A stretch of 64,000 bases of DNA from Bimuria novae-zelandiae CBS 107.79 (taxonomy: Eukaryota; Ascomycota; Dothideomycetes; Pleosporales; Didymosphaeriaceae), in NCBI GenBank assembly GCA_010015655.1, contig ML976779.1, forward strand, positions 102,252-166,251. Reading direction: 5' to 3'. The translations under genes and the position numbers were made by a program. Positions 1-12,700 of this stretch are shown in pieces. The notes under the pieces were generated by a model. The model was not told the DNA's origin, made no database searches, and saw nothing but the letters and a program-made list of their open reading frames with translations. Positions within the stretch are counted from its first letter, which is position 1. Each line of letters begins with the position of its first letter.

Positions 1-3000
1 CGATGCATTGTACTCATCAACCTTGGCACGACTCGGACTCTTTTGTGGAGACGTGTTGGTATCGTGGCCGGTCCAAATGGTTTTGAGTGAGGCTGCAACG
101 CTTCCAGTCCTCCGAAGTCCACCTAGAAGAGACAGATAGCTCGCTTCCTTGGAGGGTGTTGGTGGTTGCGAGGGTTGTGGTGCGGGCTTCTCTTCGTATA
201 CTCGTCGCTGCGTGCGATTCGGTGGACTTCGACGGATAAGCTCATCATACAGAGGTCCAACAAATTTGCCGAGGGGAGACTGAAGGAGTGCGATGAGTAC
301 ATAGTCGACGACAGCACTGGCATCCCTGGCCACCTCAGGGTGAGGATCAACTGCCATCACCATCACTTCTCTCCAGATTGCAGCATATATTGTGTTCTGC
401 GAACAGGAACTGGAAAGAGGCGCGGCCGCTGGTTTTGCTGCACCGCCTTTCATGAAGAGGTCGTCACCGTTCCCGTTCTCCCTTGTAAAGTCATCGCTAG
501 TGGCTTCTTCCGAGAGCTGTTCAAAAGCAGCGACCAGGAACTTGGTCTTGTACCGGAGAACGAAGGTCGAAAAGAAGATCAGCAGTTCTCTTCGGACCAT
601 GCTGTTCCCATCAGTCGTCATGACAAGTATCATTGAAGCAATCGACTCTTCAATGGCGGCAACCTGAGGTGTCACGTCTCGTATACCCAAGAAGGTAGTC
701 AAAGCGTACAGCATCGCTGCCCGGACCTCTGATACAGGATCAAAGACAAGCTCACACAGGCGTTCATGAGCCATGCACCTAATGCCGACCCACTTGGCCT
801 CCTCGTAATTTACCCAAAGCTTACTCAGACAGAGGCAAGACCACTGTCGTAGTAGAGGGTTCTGGAAGTCTTTGAGATGATCCAAGCAGCTCTCCACAAG
901 TTCAGGGCTCAGAGAAGCGCGCTGGCCTTGGTTGTAGTCTTTGCAAAACATTGCAATGATGAAAGAGCACATTGCTCGGTGCTCGCTAGCGTTTTGGATG
1001 GGGATGCCCGAGTTCGGATTGTAGATGTTGATGAAATATTGATATCCATTGTCTTTCAGAAGATCGGTCTGACACGATTGGTCAACTGCCAGAATGCGCG
1101 CCCAAATGAACACCATGACAGGTTTAAGCTCGTTGGCTTGCGACTGCAATAGCTTGAGCACGTAGGGAAATATGCCGATGCTAAGCGCGAGATTGACAGC
1201 CCATGGACCGTGATCCAAGAAACTCGACAGGAGGATAAGAGCTCGCAGCCGATGGACCTGGCTGAGCAGTACCTGAAGAACGATCGGCAGTTGCTCAGGG
1301 ATCTTTTGCTCTACGGCACCTTGCTGTAGATACACTTCGAACGCGGTAAGCTGCTCAGAGAAGAATTCGGAGTGTTTGTATACATGCTCCTTCTCGCCCC
1401 GAGCCTCAGCCTGCAGATCAGGTAGCTGAGCCAGGATCAGTTCGACTGCTAGGTCCCAGCTGCGCCACAAAGGATGGTCGTGCGTCTGCGGGATCTCGGG
1501 ATGAGATACAGGGTGGCAGTGATATACTCTCATGATACGTTGTGCCAAGAGGTAATTCCGGAACAGTGCTGCGACCATAAGGTCCTGCCTAAAGAGTTTC
1601 TTAAACAATGGCTTAGAGAGCGAGTTCCATGCAATAGTATCGGTGATGGCAGTGAATATCCAGTTCAGCTCGCCAATGGGCGTCCTACGCTCTGAGACTT
1701 TGCCTGGAATATTATGCGCATCGCGAAGCGTAACGTTACTCGGAAGGGGGTTTTGAAGGATGAAGAACTTCACTGCCATAGTAATAGGGTCCGTCAAGCA
1801 CGAGGTAAATACGTCGGCCGGAAGATCTGGATTGGTCGGCAAAGACTCCTTCTCCCGACAAGCTGCGAGGTGTATGCAGTCATGGAAGTCCACGACTTCC
1901 ACATTTGGGTCTCGTCGTTGGGCCTCTTCGAATTCCAACTGATGCTTCTCCGCAAAGCGAAGGAAGTTGGCGATGATCAAGCCCGCATCAGAGCAGTCGT
2001 AGACGAACAGGCTAGGCGCGCCAATCCAGCTCTGAAGCTCGTACACAGACAGGGGTATGTACTGCGTGTAGTTTCGGTTGAAGACCCAGATCTCACCAGA
2101 AGACGTCGGTCGGGGCACACCATGGCCATTGTAGTGGAACAAGACCCTCTCGTTGCGGGCATTGCGGCGGAGTGTAGACGTGTACTTGCGAGTCTCTTCC
2201 GTAGTTGGGTCTAGTAGAAGTTTGTAGCGGGTGCGCATGCTCAACTGCTCATACTGCGTCTGCAGCGCCTTCCCGATTTGGTTCATCGGCGTGTGTCCCG
2301 GGGTCTGCGATGTGACGGTGGGGTCGATCCAACACTCCTCTTTCGCACACGGATTCGTCTTGATGACGTCTGGCGGGTCAACTCCTATGTTCAGACACAG
2401 CGCCAGCACAGCGGACACGGTCTTGAGCCGGTCGCGCATTCGCCATTCCTGCAGCGGGTACGCGTTACCCTCGCTCTTGGGTATCCCGCCCGTCTCATGT
2501 TTCTTCTCCGTGTAGTACATGAAGAAAGACTACGTTCGTCAGCCCATGCCCCATCGGCCCTGAGTTGGCTTATACCCACAGATGTCAGAAGCTGATTGTA
2601 CTCCTCAGAATTGAGCTGGTCGTCCCAGCCGTGCCGTATCTTGAAATGACCATCGACACTGCTGGCTTCGTCGGCACTCTCTGAAGGCGTCTCGAAATGG
2701 CGGGGCCCAAAGTCGCTCTTCGCGCGCAACATCTGCGGGCGGGAGGAGACGCGAACGCTGCTCGGCCGGGGGGAGACGCGAACGCTGCTCGGCCGGGAGG
2801 GCACGGCGTCTGGACTGTGGCCGTTCATGGCCACCAGGTTGTGGTGGGAGGGTGATGCCGTGCTAGGGCGCGCAGGTGTTGCACTCTCGGGGCTCTGCGG
2901 TTGCGAAGGCGCCGACTGGGCTGCCGCTGTGCCATTCATGGAGCCAGAAGCAGGCGCGTGCAATGCAAGAGGGTTGACGTGCGGGTATTCGTTGGTTGTC

Positions 3001-3005
3001 CTCAT
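1..3005 (-). CDS. kog1: Raptor/Kog1, TORC1 scaffold subunit (C-terminus beyond window)
   Basis: Raptor is the substrate-recruiting scaffold of TOR complex 1, acting at the vacuole/cytosol in nutrient signalling. Exon 1 is 3005-2580 (142 codons, low-complexity Ser/Pro/Arg-rich, with a short internal duplication near 2735-2795). A 50-nt intron spans 2579-2530, and exon 2 runs open from 2529 to the window edge (843 codons). After the splice comes FMYYTEKKHE, then the Raptor N-terminal caspase-like domain with HYNGHGVPRPT (about residue 270) and VYDCSDAG (about residue 317). These are the His and Cys positions of the caspase-like dyad known from this family. HEAT-type helical repeats follow to the edge. 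Known fungal Raptors are much longer than the 985 residues seen, so the remaining HEAT and WD40 parts should lie outside. The gene is head-to-head with the Kelch gene across about 1.15 kb. Identification is from motifs seen; TORC1 role is family knowledge. Confidence 0.95.
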
Positions 3006-4159
3006 CTTGAGCTCTTAGCTGCTGCGGTGACGAGGGTCGAGGTTGCCGGGCCCATGTCGCAGGGCGTGTATTTAAGCGTGGTAGAAGAGAGCGTATCCTT
3101 CCTGGGGCTACACACTAGCTAGTATATACGTTCAAAAGAGGACGGCGGTGAGGGGAGCAAGAGACGTTTCGAGGATGCAGCCCTCCGCGAAGATTGATGT
3201 GACCGCGGGTTCGTTGGAGCGCGGACGTGCCACGCTAAACCGCATCGGCACTCGGTGAAGGCACCACGGGTGCATGATCACATGTCCACGAGTACCTCCA
3301 GCGTCTCAGAGAAAGGTGAAACGGGCCTTTCGCCAACGCAGAATCGAGAGCAGGTCACGACAGGAGCAAGTCCGTAGTACACATGTAGTGCCGGGAAATC
3401 CACTGCTCGCCAGGAACAGCTTGCAACAGATGCACAAGTAAGTGGCTTCCTGTAACAGATGCCATGCAGCAAACAGCGAAGACTGATACCTCCTACAATA
3501 ACATACTAGCCCACAGGACCTAGTAGCGCAAGACCTTATGGTAATCGGAACCCCTGTGGAAAGCCGTTGTGCAATATTGAATCAAAGGTATGGTGAATGG
3601 AGTGGAGCCCTCGGTCGTTGATCATGAACTTTTTCTCCACCAAACGTTCGCGGGACGGACGCCTAGTCGCCGTCCCTGCGCCATTGTGGCACCAATAGAA
3701 GAATAGTCGAACGGGCCTGCGGATGATTTCCCCGTCCTGCACACCGAGGTAAATATAATACTCGTCGGTACTTCATGCACACTAGGAGACTAATCGCACC
3801 CCTGCTGAATTCAAGGGGCATCAGCCTTGAGTTGCCCATAGGCAGTAGATCGTTCTTGGCGCTCCTGCTCAGTCCGAAAACCATCAGCGCAGTGTGCCTC
3901 CTCTCCACTATAACGCCTTGCCGACGTCCCCGTGTCCATAATCCTGCCTGTGTAGAAATGTGCGCCTCGGCCAATGCGCCATCTGTTTGAGACACGCGCT
4001 GCTCGTCGACCTGTTCCGCTGTTCAACAAACGCCCGGCTGCTACGACACCGCCCACGAGCGCATCACGCCGACGCCCGCACCCCCAGCGTGCCTACCGGA
4101 TGCGTCTTTGAGGGCGCTGAAACCGAAGTCGACGTCGCCTCGGGCGCATTTCCGCCGCC
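3006..4159. promoter_or_regulatory. Divergent intergenic region between kog1 and tea1-like gene
   Basis: About 1.15 kb between the two divergent start codons. It must hold both promoters. I see only short ORFs with no family resemblance and no clear TATA or other motif that I would defend. Confidence 0.5.
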
Positions 4160-7100
4160 ATGTCGTTCCTCTTTGGAAAGAAAAACAAGCAGCAGCAGCA
4201 GAGCAGTGCGCTCCCGCCAGCGACGCGGGACATTGGCTCGTCGCATGGCCAGCCACCTGCGGCATCGCAGACACCCGCGCCAAACGGACCCGGCCCGCGC
4301 GATGTCTTGGAAAAGTCGAGAAACGGCTCAGGCACTCAGCCCTCGACGCCTGGCAGCTCGAGCGTCAACAACAGCCTCAGCTCGCTGCAAGGCCCAGCCA
4401 GTGCCGCGAGCCCCGAACCCAAGGCCCTCCGCGACCAAGGTAATGTAGACTTGGCGGTACGTTGCCCTCCCACTATCTCGCCGCCCGTTTGAGCTCCCGC
4501 GGGAGCTTGTTGTGCGAAGGAGCTGCGTGCTAATTGCAATGCAGGGTGGTGCAAGAAACACCCGCGGCCCTCCAGAATCGTCGCCGTATCCATGGAGCAC
4601 TCGCCGGTTGAACTTCACCACCACCGCCTCACCCTTTCCACGATATGGCGCAGCGATCAACTCCTCTACCGGCTCCTCTGGCGTTATATACATCATGGGT
4701 GGCCTTGTTGGAGGTGCTACGGTCAAGGGCGATCTCTGGGTGGCAGAAATGGGGAACGGGAGCATGGCCTGCTTTCCCATATCGACAACGGGTGATGGGC
4801 CTGGCCCAAGAGTCGGTCATGCAAGTCTATTAGTCGGAAATGCCTTTATCGTTTTTGGAGGAGACACCAAATTGGACGAGAACGATGATTTGGACGACAC
4901 GCTCTATCTTTTGAATACCTGTAGGTCACGGACGAGAACAGGTCACGACGATACACTAACCATGCTTAGCAACGAAACACTGGTCGAGAGCACTACCGCA
5001 AGGACCGCGGCCGACAGGACGATACGGCCACACTCTAAATATCCTTGGCTCCAAGATCTACATATTCGGAGGGCAGGTCGAAGGCTTCTTCTTTAACGAT
5101 CTAGTCGCTTTCGACCTGAACTCTTTACAATCATCCGCGAGCAGATGGGAAGTTCTGCTTCCTAATCAGAAAGAAGGGACGGTGACACCCCCCCAAGGAC
5201 GCTCGCCACCCGCTCGTACAAATCATTCCGTGGTTACCTGGCAAGACAAGCTCTACCTGTTTGGTGGCACAGACGGAATTGTCTGGTTTAACGACGTCTG
5301 GACCTACGACCCTCGCTCAAATAGCTGGAGCGAACTTGAATGCATAGGATACATTCCCGTTGCTCGGGAGGGTCACTCCGCCACTCTAGTCAATGACACT
5401 ATGTACGTGTTTGGCGGTCGGACCCAGGATGGCGTTGATCTCGGCGACCTCGCTGCCTTTCGGATATCTTCTCGTCGCTGGTACATGTTCCAAAATATGG
5501 GCCACTCCCCCTCACCACGCTCGGGACACAGCATGACTGCCTTCGGAAAGCATGTCATTGTTGTTGCTGGTGAACCATCGTCGTCTGTCGCCGACAAGAA
5601 CGAGCTGAGCCTCGCATACATTCTGGACACTTCGAAAATCAGATACCCGCCCAATGAAGCTCCACCGGCTCAACAGGGCAATAATGCCCCAAGAAAGATG
5701 AGTGGGGGTGAGAGGAGCAATATAATTCAAGGAAAAGCTGGGTCTCCTCCAACTCGTGGCAGCATGATGCCCAGTGCGCAAGAACCTAGGCCGCAAGATC
5801 TCATGATGAACGGCGCTGGACCAGCTGGTTCTCGACTACCACGCGCAGCCGGCCCAGCACCGTCAGGCCCGCCCCCTCTGCAACAGGCACCGCAGCCTAG
5901 AGGGCCCATTTCAAACAGTGGACCTCGAAGCAAGACACCCACGAAGGGGGAGAGGGGCTATGGACCTCCGTTGGACACCCGAGGTACTTCATTTGATCGA
6001 GAAAACATGTCTCCCGTTACAAGAGAAAGTCCATCCACTGCCGAAGGGCAACTGCAATCGCTAAACGAAAAAGCCGTCAATGGGACTAGGAAACTTTCCG
6101 AAGCTAGCCAGAGTCAGCCAAAAGAGAGCATGGACACCTCCCGATCAGGAAGTCTTCTTTCGCGTAACACTTCCAAGTCGCAGTCGCATCGACCACAGCA
6201 TTCTCTCGAGAGCATCGAACAGGCCGCCTTGAGGCGTTCCAACGAGAACCAGCAACGCTCAACGAGTCGGGAAGCCGATATACTACCTGACAGTGGGATC
6301 GGCGCATCTCCAGCGCTCACGCACCTGAACACCGAACTGACCAAGCAAGTGGAAACTTTAAAAGTCCGGAACGCATGGTATGCTTCCGAGCTTGCTCTTG
6401 CGCGCAAGGCAGGATACAACCCGGGGACAGTCACCAGCCCTGTCATCGACGAGCGCTCCGCAGACGCGTTTGGCGATGAGGAGAAGCCTCTGTTCGAAGC
6501 GCTTTTCAAGATGAAGAACGAGTTGGAAAGAGTCCAAGGTTCGATCAAGTCTCAAGGTGATGATGCCGCTCGTAGAATCGCAGAAGTCGAAAGGCAGCGA
6601 GACGCAGCCATTAGCGAGGCAATCTACGCGAAAGCGAAGTTGGCAGCGCATGGAGGCGGTAGTCAAGGAGGCACTCCTCAGCCTGATGCGATCCGCAGTA
6701 CTTCTACGCCCGATATGGATCGCGTGGCCGACATCAGCCGTCGATTAGCAGCATCGTTAGCGGCCCAAGGCGATCTTGCTGCCAAGTTGGAAAAGCTCAC
6801 TCACGAGGTCGAAGCGGAACGCAAAGCGAAGCAGTTGGCAGATGACACTGCGGAGGCTGCCCAGAAGCGTGTGCAGGAACTAGACTCGTCGCGCCAAAAG
6901 AATGCCGCTGAACTTGAAGGTCTGCGAGCTGCGTTACATGAAGCAGAGCAGATAGCGAGGGAAGCTACAGCGAGCGCAGCGGAAGCGGAAGCGATATCGA
7001 AGCTTTTGTCGGTCGACAAGAATGAACTTAGCGGCAAGCTTGCGAGAGCGTTGGAGGACTCCAAGAACCACACCTCTGTTTTGCAATCCCTCAAAGACGC

Positions 7101-8817
7101 TTTGTCTGCTTCTTCGGACAAGTCTGGCATACTGGAGAAACAATTGGAAGAGGAAAGATACCAGCGCGAGAATCTCCAACAAAAGTTAGCCCAGCTGCGT
7201 TCGGAGCACGAGAATCAAACCACAGAGCTGGAAGCGGCTTCGCAAAAGCTTCGCGATACCGAGGAGATTGCAGAGAAACATGCCGAAGAAGCACGTCTAC
7301 ACCGCCAAGCCGTTTTGTCCGGTCTCGGTCAGATTGGCACCCGCGACGTAGGAAACGATGACGCAACGGACGAGCGTGTTACCATCCTTCAACAACAGGT
7401 CGACGCGGCGAACGCATTGGTACGCAAAAATCAAACTGCGGCAGATGCAGCATCCGAAAAACTGCGACGTGCAGAAGAAAGGATTGCTGGCCTGGAAGCG
7501 TATCAGGAGCAGTCTAGTCGTGAAGGACTCAACATTCGAAAGCAGCTGCAGCAAGCGATGCGGGACATGCAGGCGACCGAGGCTGAAAAGGCAGAGTTGC
7601 AACAACGACATGAGCGGTTGCGACTAGATAGCAATGCTTTCGAGGTACAGCTGAGGACTTTGAAGAACCTACTCGAGGAGAGAGGCGTAAGCGCCGTCGA
7701 TGCCCGCCGCTCTAGGGTCCTGGACAGCCCCGGTTCGAGGTTTGGAACCCCAGAGCTTAACCGTGTGCGTGAATTGGAACAGCAGATTGACTCTATGGGC
7801 AAGGCGCACGAAGAGCTGCAAAAGGTTTTCGAGCAGCGTGAGCATGATGTCAGTCAGCAATGGGAGGAGAAGTTACAGGCGCTACACAACGATCATCAGG
7901 CTGCTGTCAAATATCTTCGCGGCACCGAAAAGATGCTTACTAAGATGAAGCAAGAGCTTGACCGCCACAAGTTGGAGAAGGCCAGACTGGAAGAAGAACT
8001 GGCGCAAACGCGGTCAGCCTCGCGAAGCCCGACTAAAGAGCAGTCCGCCGAATGGCAAGCAGAGCGTGAGGCTCTTCGCAAACAGATATCTTCCACAGAA
8101 GAGAACATGAAGACATCGGTCGCCAGGTTGGAGACCCAGCTCTCCACCCTTCAAACTGACCTGGCCGCTGCTCAACAGGAAGCTGCGGCTGCAGCGAAGA
8201 GAATTCAGGACGCGGAGTCTTCCGCTCAGCAGCAGCGCACAGACCTAGAAGCGCTGCGTCTCCAGAATGCGGAATTGGAAGAACGAGCCCGTGAAGCAGA
8301 GACCCGTGTGCAGATGTTCCTGGACCAGTTCGAGACGTCTGTCGATAACTATCGCCGTCAATCTCAGCCTACTGCGGGTGGCGTGAACGGACAAGCCCGT
8401 GGACATCGTCCACATGACAGTATTGCTTCTGGCGAATCGATGTATAGTGACGATAACACTACCACCCCGGACGCGGGACCTAACTCTGCAGCCACGCGCA
8501 ATTCCATGGCGCTCGACAACCTTGCTTCGGAGCTGGATGCTCTCCGAAGTAACTGGGAGACTACCAACAAGGCCTATCGCCTATCGGACCGCTTCGATTT
8601 TGAGCGCACGCCCACCAGTGAGTTCAGCGATCTTTCAGAGTGGAGGCAACGAATGAACGTGGATGATGATGATGACGACGACAAAGATGCTCAGAAGGCG
8701 GCTGCATCTCACGACTCGCAAGCAACGCCCACTGTACCCACTGCTCCTGCAACTTCGCCCACAGGAGCAGCTACATCTCCGACTCCTACGGGAGCCGGCG
8801 GTGCACCCATGATATAA
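4160..8817 (+). CDS. tea1: Kelch-repeat cell-end marker, Tea1/KelA type
   Basis: Tea1-type proteins ride microtubule plus ends to mark growth sites at hyphal tips. Exons are 4160-4456, 4545-4920 and 4970-8817, giving 1506 aa; introns of 88 and 49 nt have clean GTACGT and GTAGGT donors. An alternative donor at 4440 was discarded because it breaks the reading frame. Residues about 1-110 are polar and disordered. Residues about 110-450 hold Kelch blades, with repeated pairs such as RYGHTLNILGSKIYIFGG and REGHSATLVNDTMYVFGG. A Pro/Ser/Gln-rich linker follows. Residues about 670-1360 are a long coiled coil rich in Glu, Gln, Ala and Leu. The C-terminus carries a run of seven Asp and a Thr/Pro-rich tail. 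The order Kelch, linker, long coiled coil fits fungal Tea1/KelA rather than the shorter Kelch F-box proteins. Kel1-type naming is an equivalent alternative. Confidence 0.9.
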
Positions 8818-9774
8818 ATGAAGACTAAGGCGTACCTGGATTTCACTTTGGTTTTCAAAAAGGAAGTTGATAACCTCCCTTCGGTTTCTGCAGGACCGGT
8901 TGGCTTTTCTCGGATTGTCTTCGTTGGCGCTGGATGCGGTCACTGCTGACACTTTTCCCACGAGCCCGCCACAAATCGTGCCGGGCCCTTCTCTTCGTAT
9001 TCCCCCGTATTATACCATTTCTTGTTTGTTTACCCTACCAGCTGCATACCGAGCCCTAATTCGTAACTCTCCCTAATCTTGTTCTGTTGTATTCCTGTTC
9101 AGCTTCTGAGGTTTCACTAGGGATGCTGTCGACTGGGGTGTATTTGTGATGAAATGTTTTGTGTCTAATGGATAGGTTGCGGGAATATGATTTCAGGGTT
9201 AGGCTAGGGGCTAGGAATACCACTGTTGCTTGTTTCCGTAAAGACGGATTACATTTTGTGATGTCTCAGGTGTGGTGGTTGCGCGAAGGAAGTGACGTCA
9301 GAAGGCGACTTCTCTCGTTGGATCCTCTTCAACAATGCATCCATCTCATTCCCTGCTGTGCCACCGCGATAATTAACTGGCCACGTAGCCAACATCGCCG
9401 TCATATTCATGGACCGTAAGATGGGTTGCAAGGTTCACTAGGCTTCTGCAGCCCGGGTGAGCTAGCATGTCGCGGAGCGGGCTTCTGCCTTACGACCCGC
9501 AGGCACCATCTAGTCGCGACGACCACGCGTAGGCACCTGATCAGTCTTCTGGATCTTTAGAGGGGGACCGAAATGGCTCAGCATGTCTCGCACGACTAAA
9601 TGGCTGATACAAAGTAACATGGTATAAAAGTTGCCTATGCACCGCTCGCTCCTTCTGGTTTCGTAATCCTTCCGCTGCACTTTCCCGTACCTGCTCTTAC
9701 TTTCATCCCACCAATTGTCTTCCTCTGTGTCAACGTTATACAATCGATACATCTCTCAACTCGCTATTTCCCTA
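8818..9774. other. Intergenic region, 957 bp
   Basis: Tea1-like 3' flank and the promoter of the ankyrin gene. Short ORFs on both strands lack family features. Nothing else is recognised. Confidence 0.4.
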
Positions 9775-12700
9775 ATGGCTGCTCCATCCACGCTTCTGGA
9801 CGTGCCAGTCAAGCATGCGGACTTCATCTCCTACATTGAGTCACATCCGGACACGCCATTATCAGAGCTTCTCGAACCATACAAGCAATACGATGCGAAG
9901 CTTCGCGAGGTGTTCGCACAAGAGCCGGATCACCCTGCACTAAGTGACCAGCACCTCAACATTGTGCCCGTCTTCAATGGTCACGAACAGGCAGTCAAGA
10001 TCCGGGCGCGCGATTTGGAGTCTGAGACGCAAGAGGAGAAGAATCGGTACATTATGCCACTCAGTCCCGAGGAACGGCGCCTCAACACTTCGCCTGCTAT
10101 TGTCCGGGATCTCAAGGACTTCCAGCAAAACTTCGCGCTCTTCTGCGAATCCAGCCTAGTGGATCTGGACTGGAGTAATGTCGTAGCTGCGGGAAGTTCA
10201 GTCGTAACGTGCTTGCTGCCAGTACCTGAGCAGTACAAAACGAGCAAGAGGTCCCTCCGGCATTATTATCATGAGACAATTGCGCCGGCGAGTGATGTCG
10301 ATCTGTTCATCTACGGGCTTAGCGAAGAGGAGGCCATCAAGAAGATTGTAGAGATTGAGAAGAGGATCAAGGATAGTATCCTGACGGAGACGACGACTAT
10401 CCGAACAAAGAACGCGATCACTATAGCCAGCCAATACCCGACTCGCCACATCCAGATTGTCCTCCGAATCTACAAGTCTGTGTCGGAGATCTTGACTGGC
10501 TTCGACGTCGACTGCTCATGTGCCGCCTACGATGGAAATAAAGTCTGGGCCGCACCACGAGCCTTGACCGCTTATATGTCGCAGACTAACACCATTGATT
10601 TGACGCGTCGATCCCCTTCGTACTAGAGCCGCTTGTCCAAGTACTCCCATCGCGGCTTCGAGGTGTACTGGCCTCTACTAGAACGCTCACGTGTAGACCC
10701 GACCATTTTCGAGCGCAACTTTGCGCGTACTGTTGGTCTCGCCCGATTACTGGTACTTGAGCGGCTTCCTTCCAGATCGGAACGGGAGGCGTATACGGAT
10801 GAGCGTCGACGGGAGCGAGGACGCCCTCCTGTCAATCGGTATCGCAACTTTTCGATGAGGGATAACATCAAGGACCAGTATGAGGATGAAGTTGCGGAAT
10901 GGGTCGAGCAGGAGGATGCTAGTGACTACCGTGAGTTCCCTTGTTTTAGTTCACGTTGCCCGAACTCACACACCTTTAGACACTTTCACCATCCCTTATG
11001 GACCGAAGTACCACGCCAAAAAGATTGAGAAGCTCCTGTACACCAAAGATCTACTGCTCAATTCGGAGTAGAACAAGCCCAAAGTCCGCGAGGTCAACCT
11101 TCACCGTCACCCTGCCTTCTTCGGATTCGCCGAGGACGTCATCAGCGACTGCTGTGGCTTCTGCCCAGAGCCAGTGACTCCTGAGGAGCACGACTTTGCC
11201 GAGGAGGAGGCGAAGATCTATGTCTCTGGAAAGATCTCATTCATCAAAGACAACCCGGGACGTCAAGCGATTGGCTCATTCAACCCAATCACTGACAACG
11301 ACTGGACAGAGATGGCTTATGTTGGAAACACTGCTCGGCTGTGCCAGGCTATCGTTGATGAGGACATCGAGCATGTCGTAGACTGGCTGGAGCAAGAGGG
11401 TTCCGATCCGAACTGTCGTGACTACAGTAAGTACTTCCATGCGCTACGAAGACATCGTACTGACTCCTCGCAGCGGGTCGTACTCCACTACACCTAGCTG
11501 TGACTGCCTCATCGCCTGAGATTGTCAAAGCTCTCATTGATCATGGTGCTCGCCTGGTGGCCCGCTTCGCAGATGGCAGGACCGCGCTTCATTTGGCTGC
11601 GGCCCGTGGCAGCGTGGATATGGTCAGGCTGATCATGCAGAAGAGTGAGGAGAACGAAGAAGAAGAGAGCAAGAAAGAGGACATCCGCAAGAAGGCCAGA
11701 ATGGCGGCGAGAGAGGCGAAGAGCGAAAATGGTCACCAACGACCGGCAGCCCTAGATGAGGAAGACAGCGATGTGGATATCGTTAATAAAGACGAGGCCG
11801 ACTCCGACGATGAAGCGCGCACGACAACCACCGGGTCGTACGTAAAGGTCAAAGAAGAGAAGAAACTTGACGATGTGGTTCCAGAAGAGAACGAGGATGA
11901 TCCCGATGTTTACGACGTCAACGTATTGGCATAGGATCTCCAATGCTCCCCACTTCATCTTGCCATTCTGAATGGTCACGTTGATGTCGTTAAGGAGCTC
12001 GTTCAGGCCTTCGGCGCCGACGTCCTTTTGCCGGTGAAGCTCCTCAATGCTCACGACAAGTCGCCAAAGGGTGCGATTCTGACACTTGTTCTCTCTCTGA
12101 ATCTCCCCATGGAGAAAGCGAAAGAAATAACCAAGACGCTGCTGAGTCTCGGTGCGTCCTCCGCTCAAGCCGACACCAGACAAGTCACCGCCTTCTATTA
12201 CATCTCCAACGAAGTGCCTGCTTTACTCGATGTGTTGATACGGAATGGCGAACCGGCGATGAAGCGAGCGATCAATCACCTCGGCGTGTTTGGATCATCG
12301 TATAGCCCATCCACGCGGAGCCCTCTGATGAATGCTATTTCACGCGGTGACGGACTCGCAGCTTTGAAGCTGCTTGAATGTGGTGCTACTCCGACCATAG
12401 ACTTCAAGGATTGGATGAAATCTGTGGAGTCTCAGTTCGAAACCGTAGCTCGAATGAGCTATGAACAGAACCAAAATACTTTCACCCAAGATGTCGAGCA
12501 ACCGATCATACTGTCAGCCCATAGCGAGCTCCCCGAAGTTGCGGTACGACTATTGGAAATGGGTGTGGATCCGAACACTCTTACCAAGACGACAAAGCGA
12601 AACGTCCAGAACAAATACTTCTACAACATGGAATCTCTGCTCGATATCGTTCAAAAGAAGATTGTCCAGCTACGCGCCGATCTTGGTAGCTTCCTAGATC

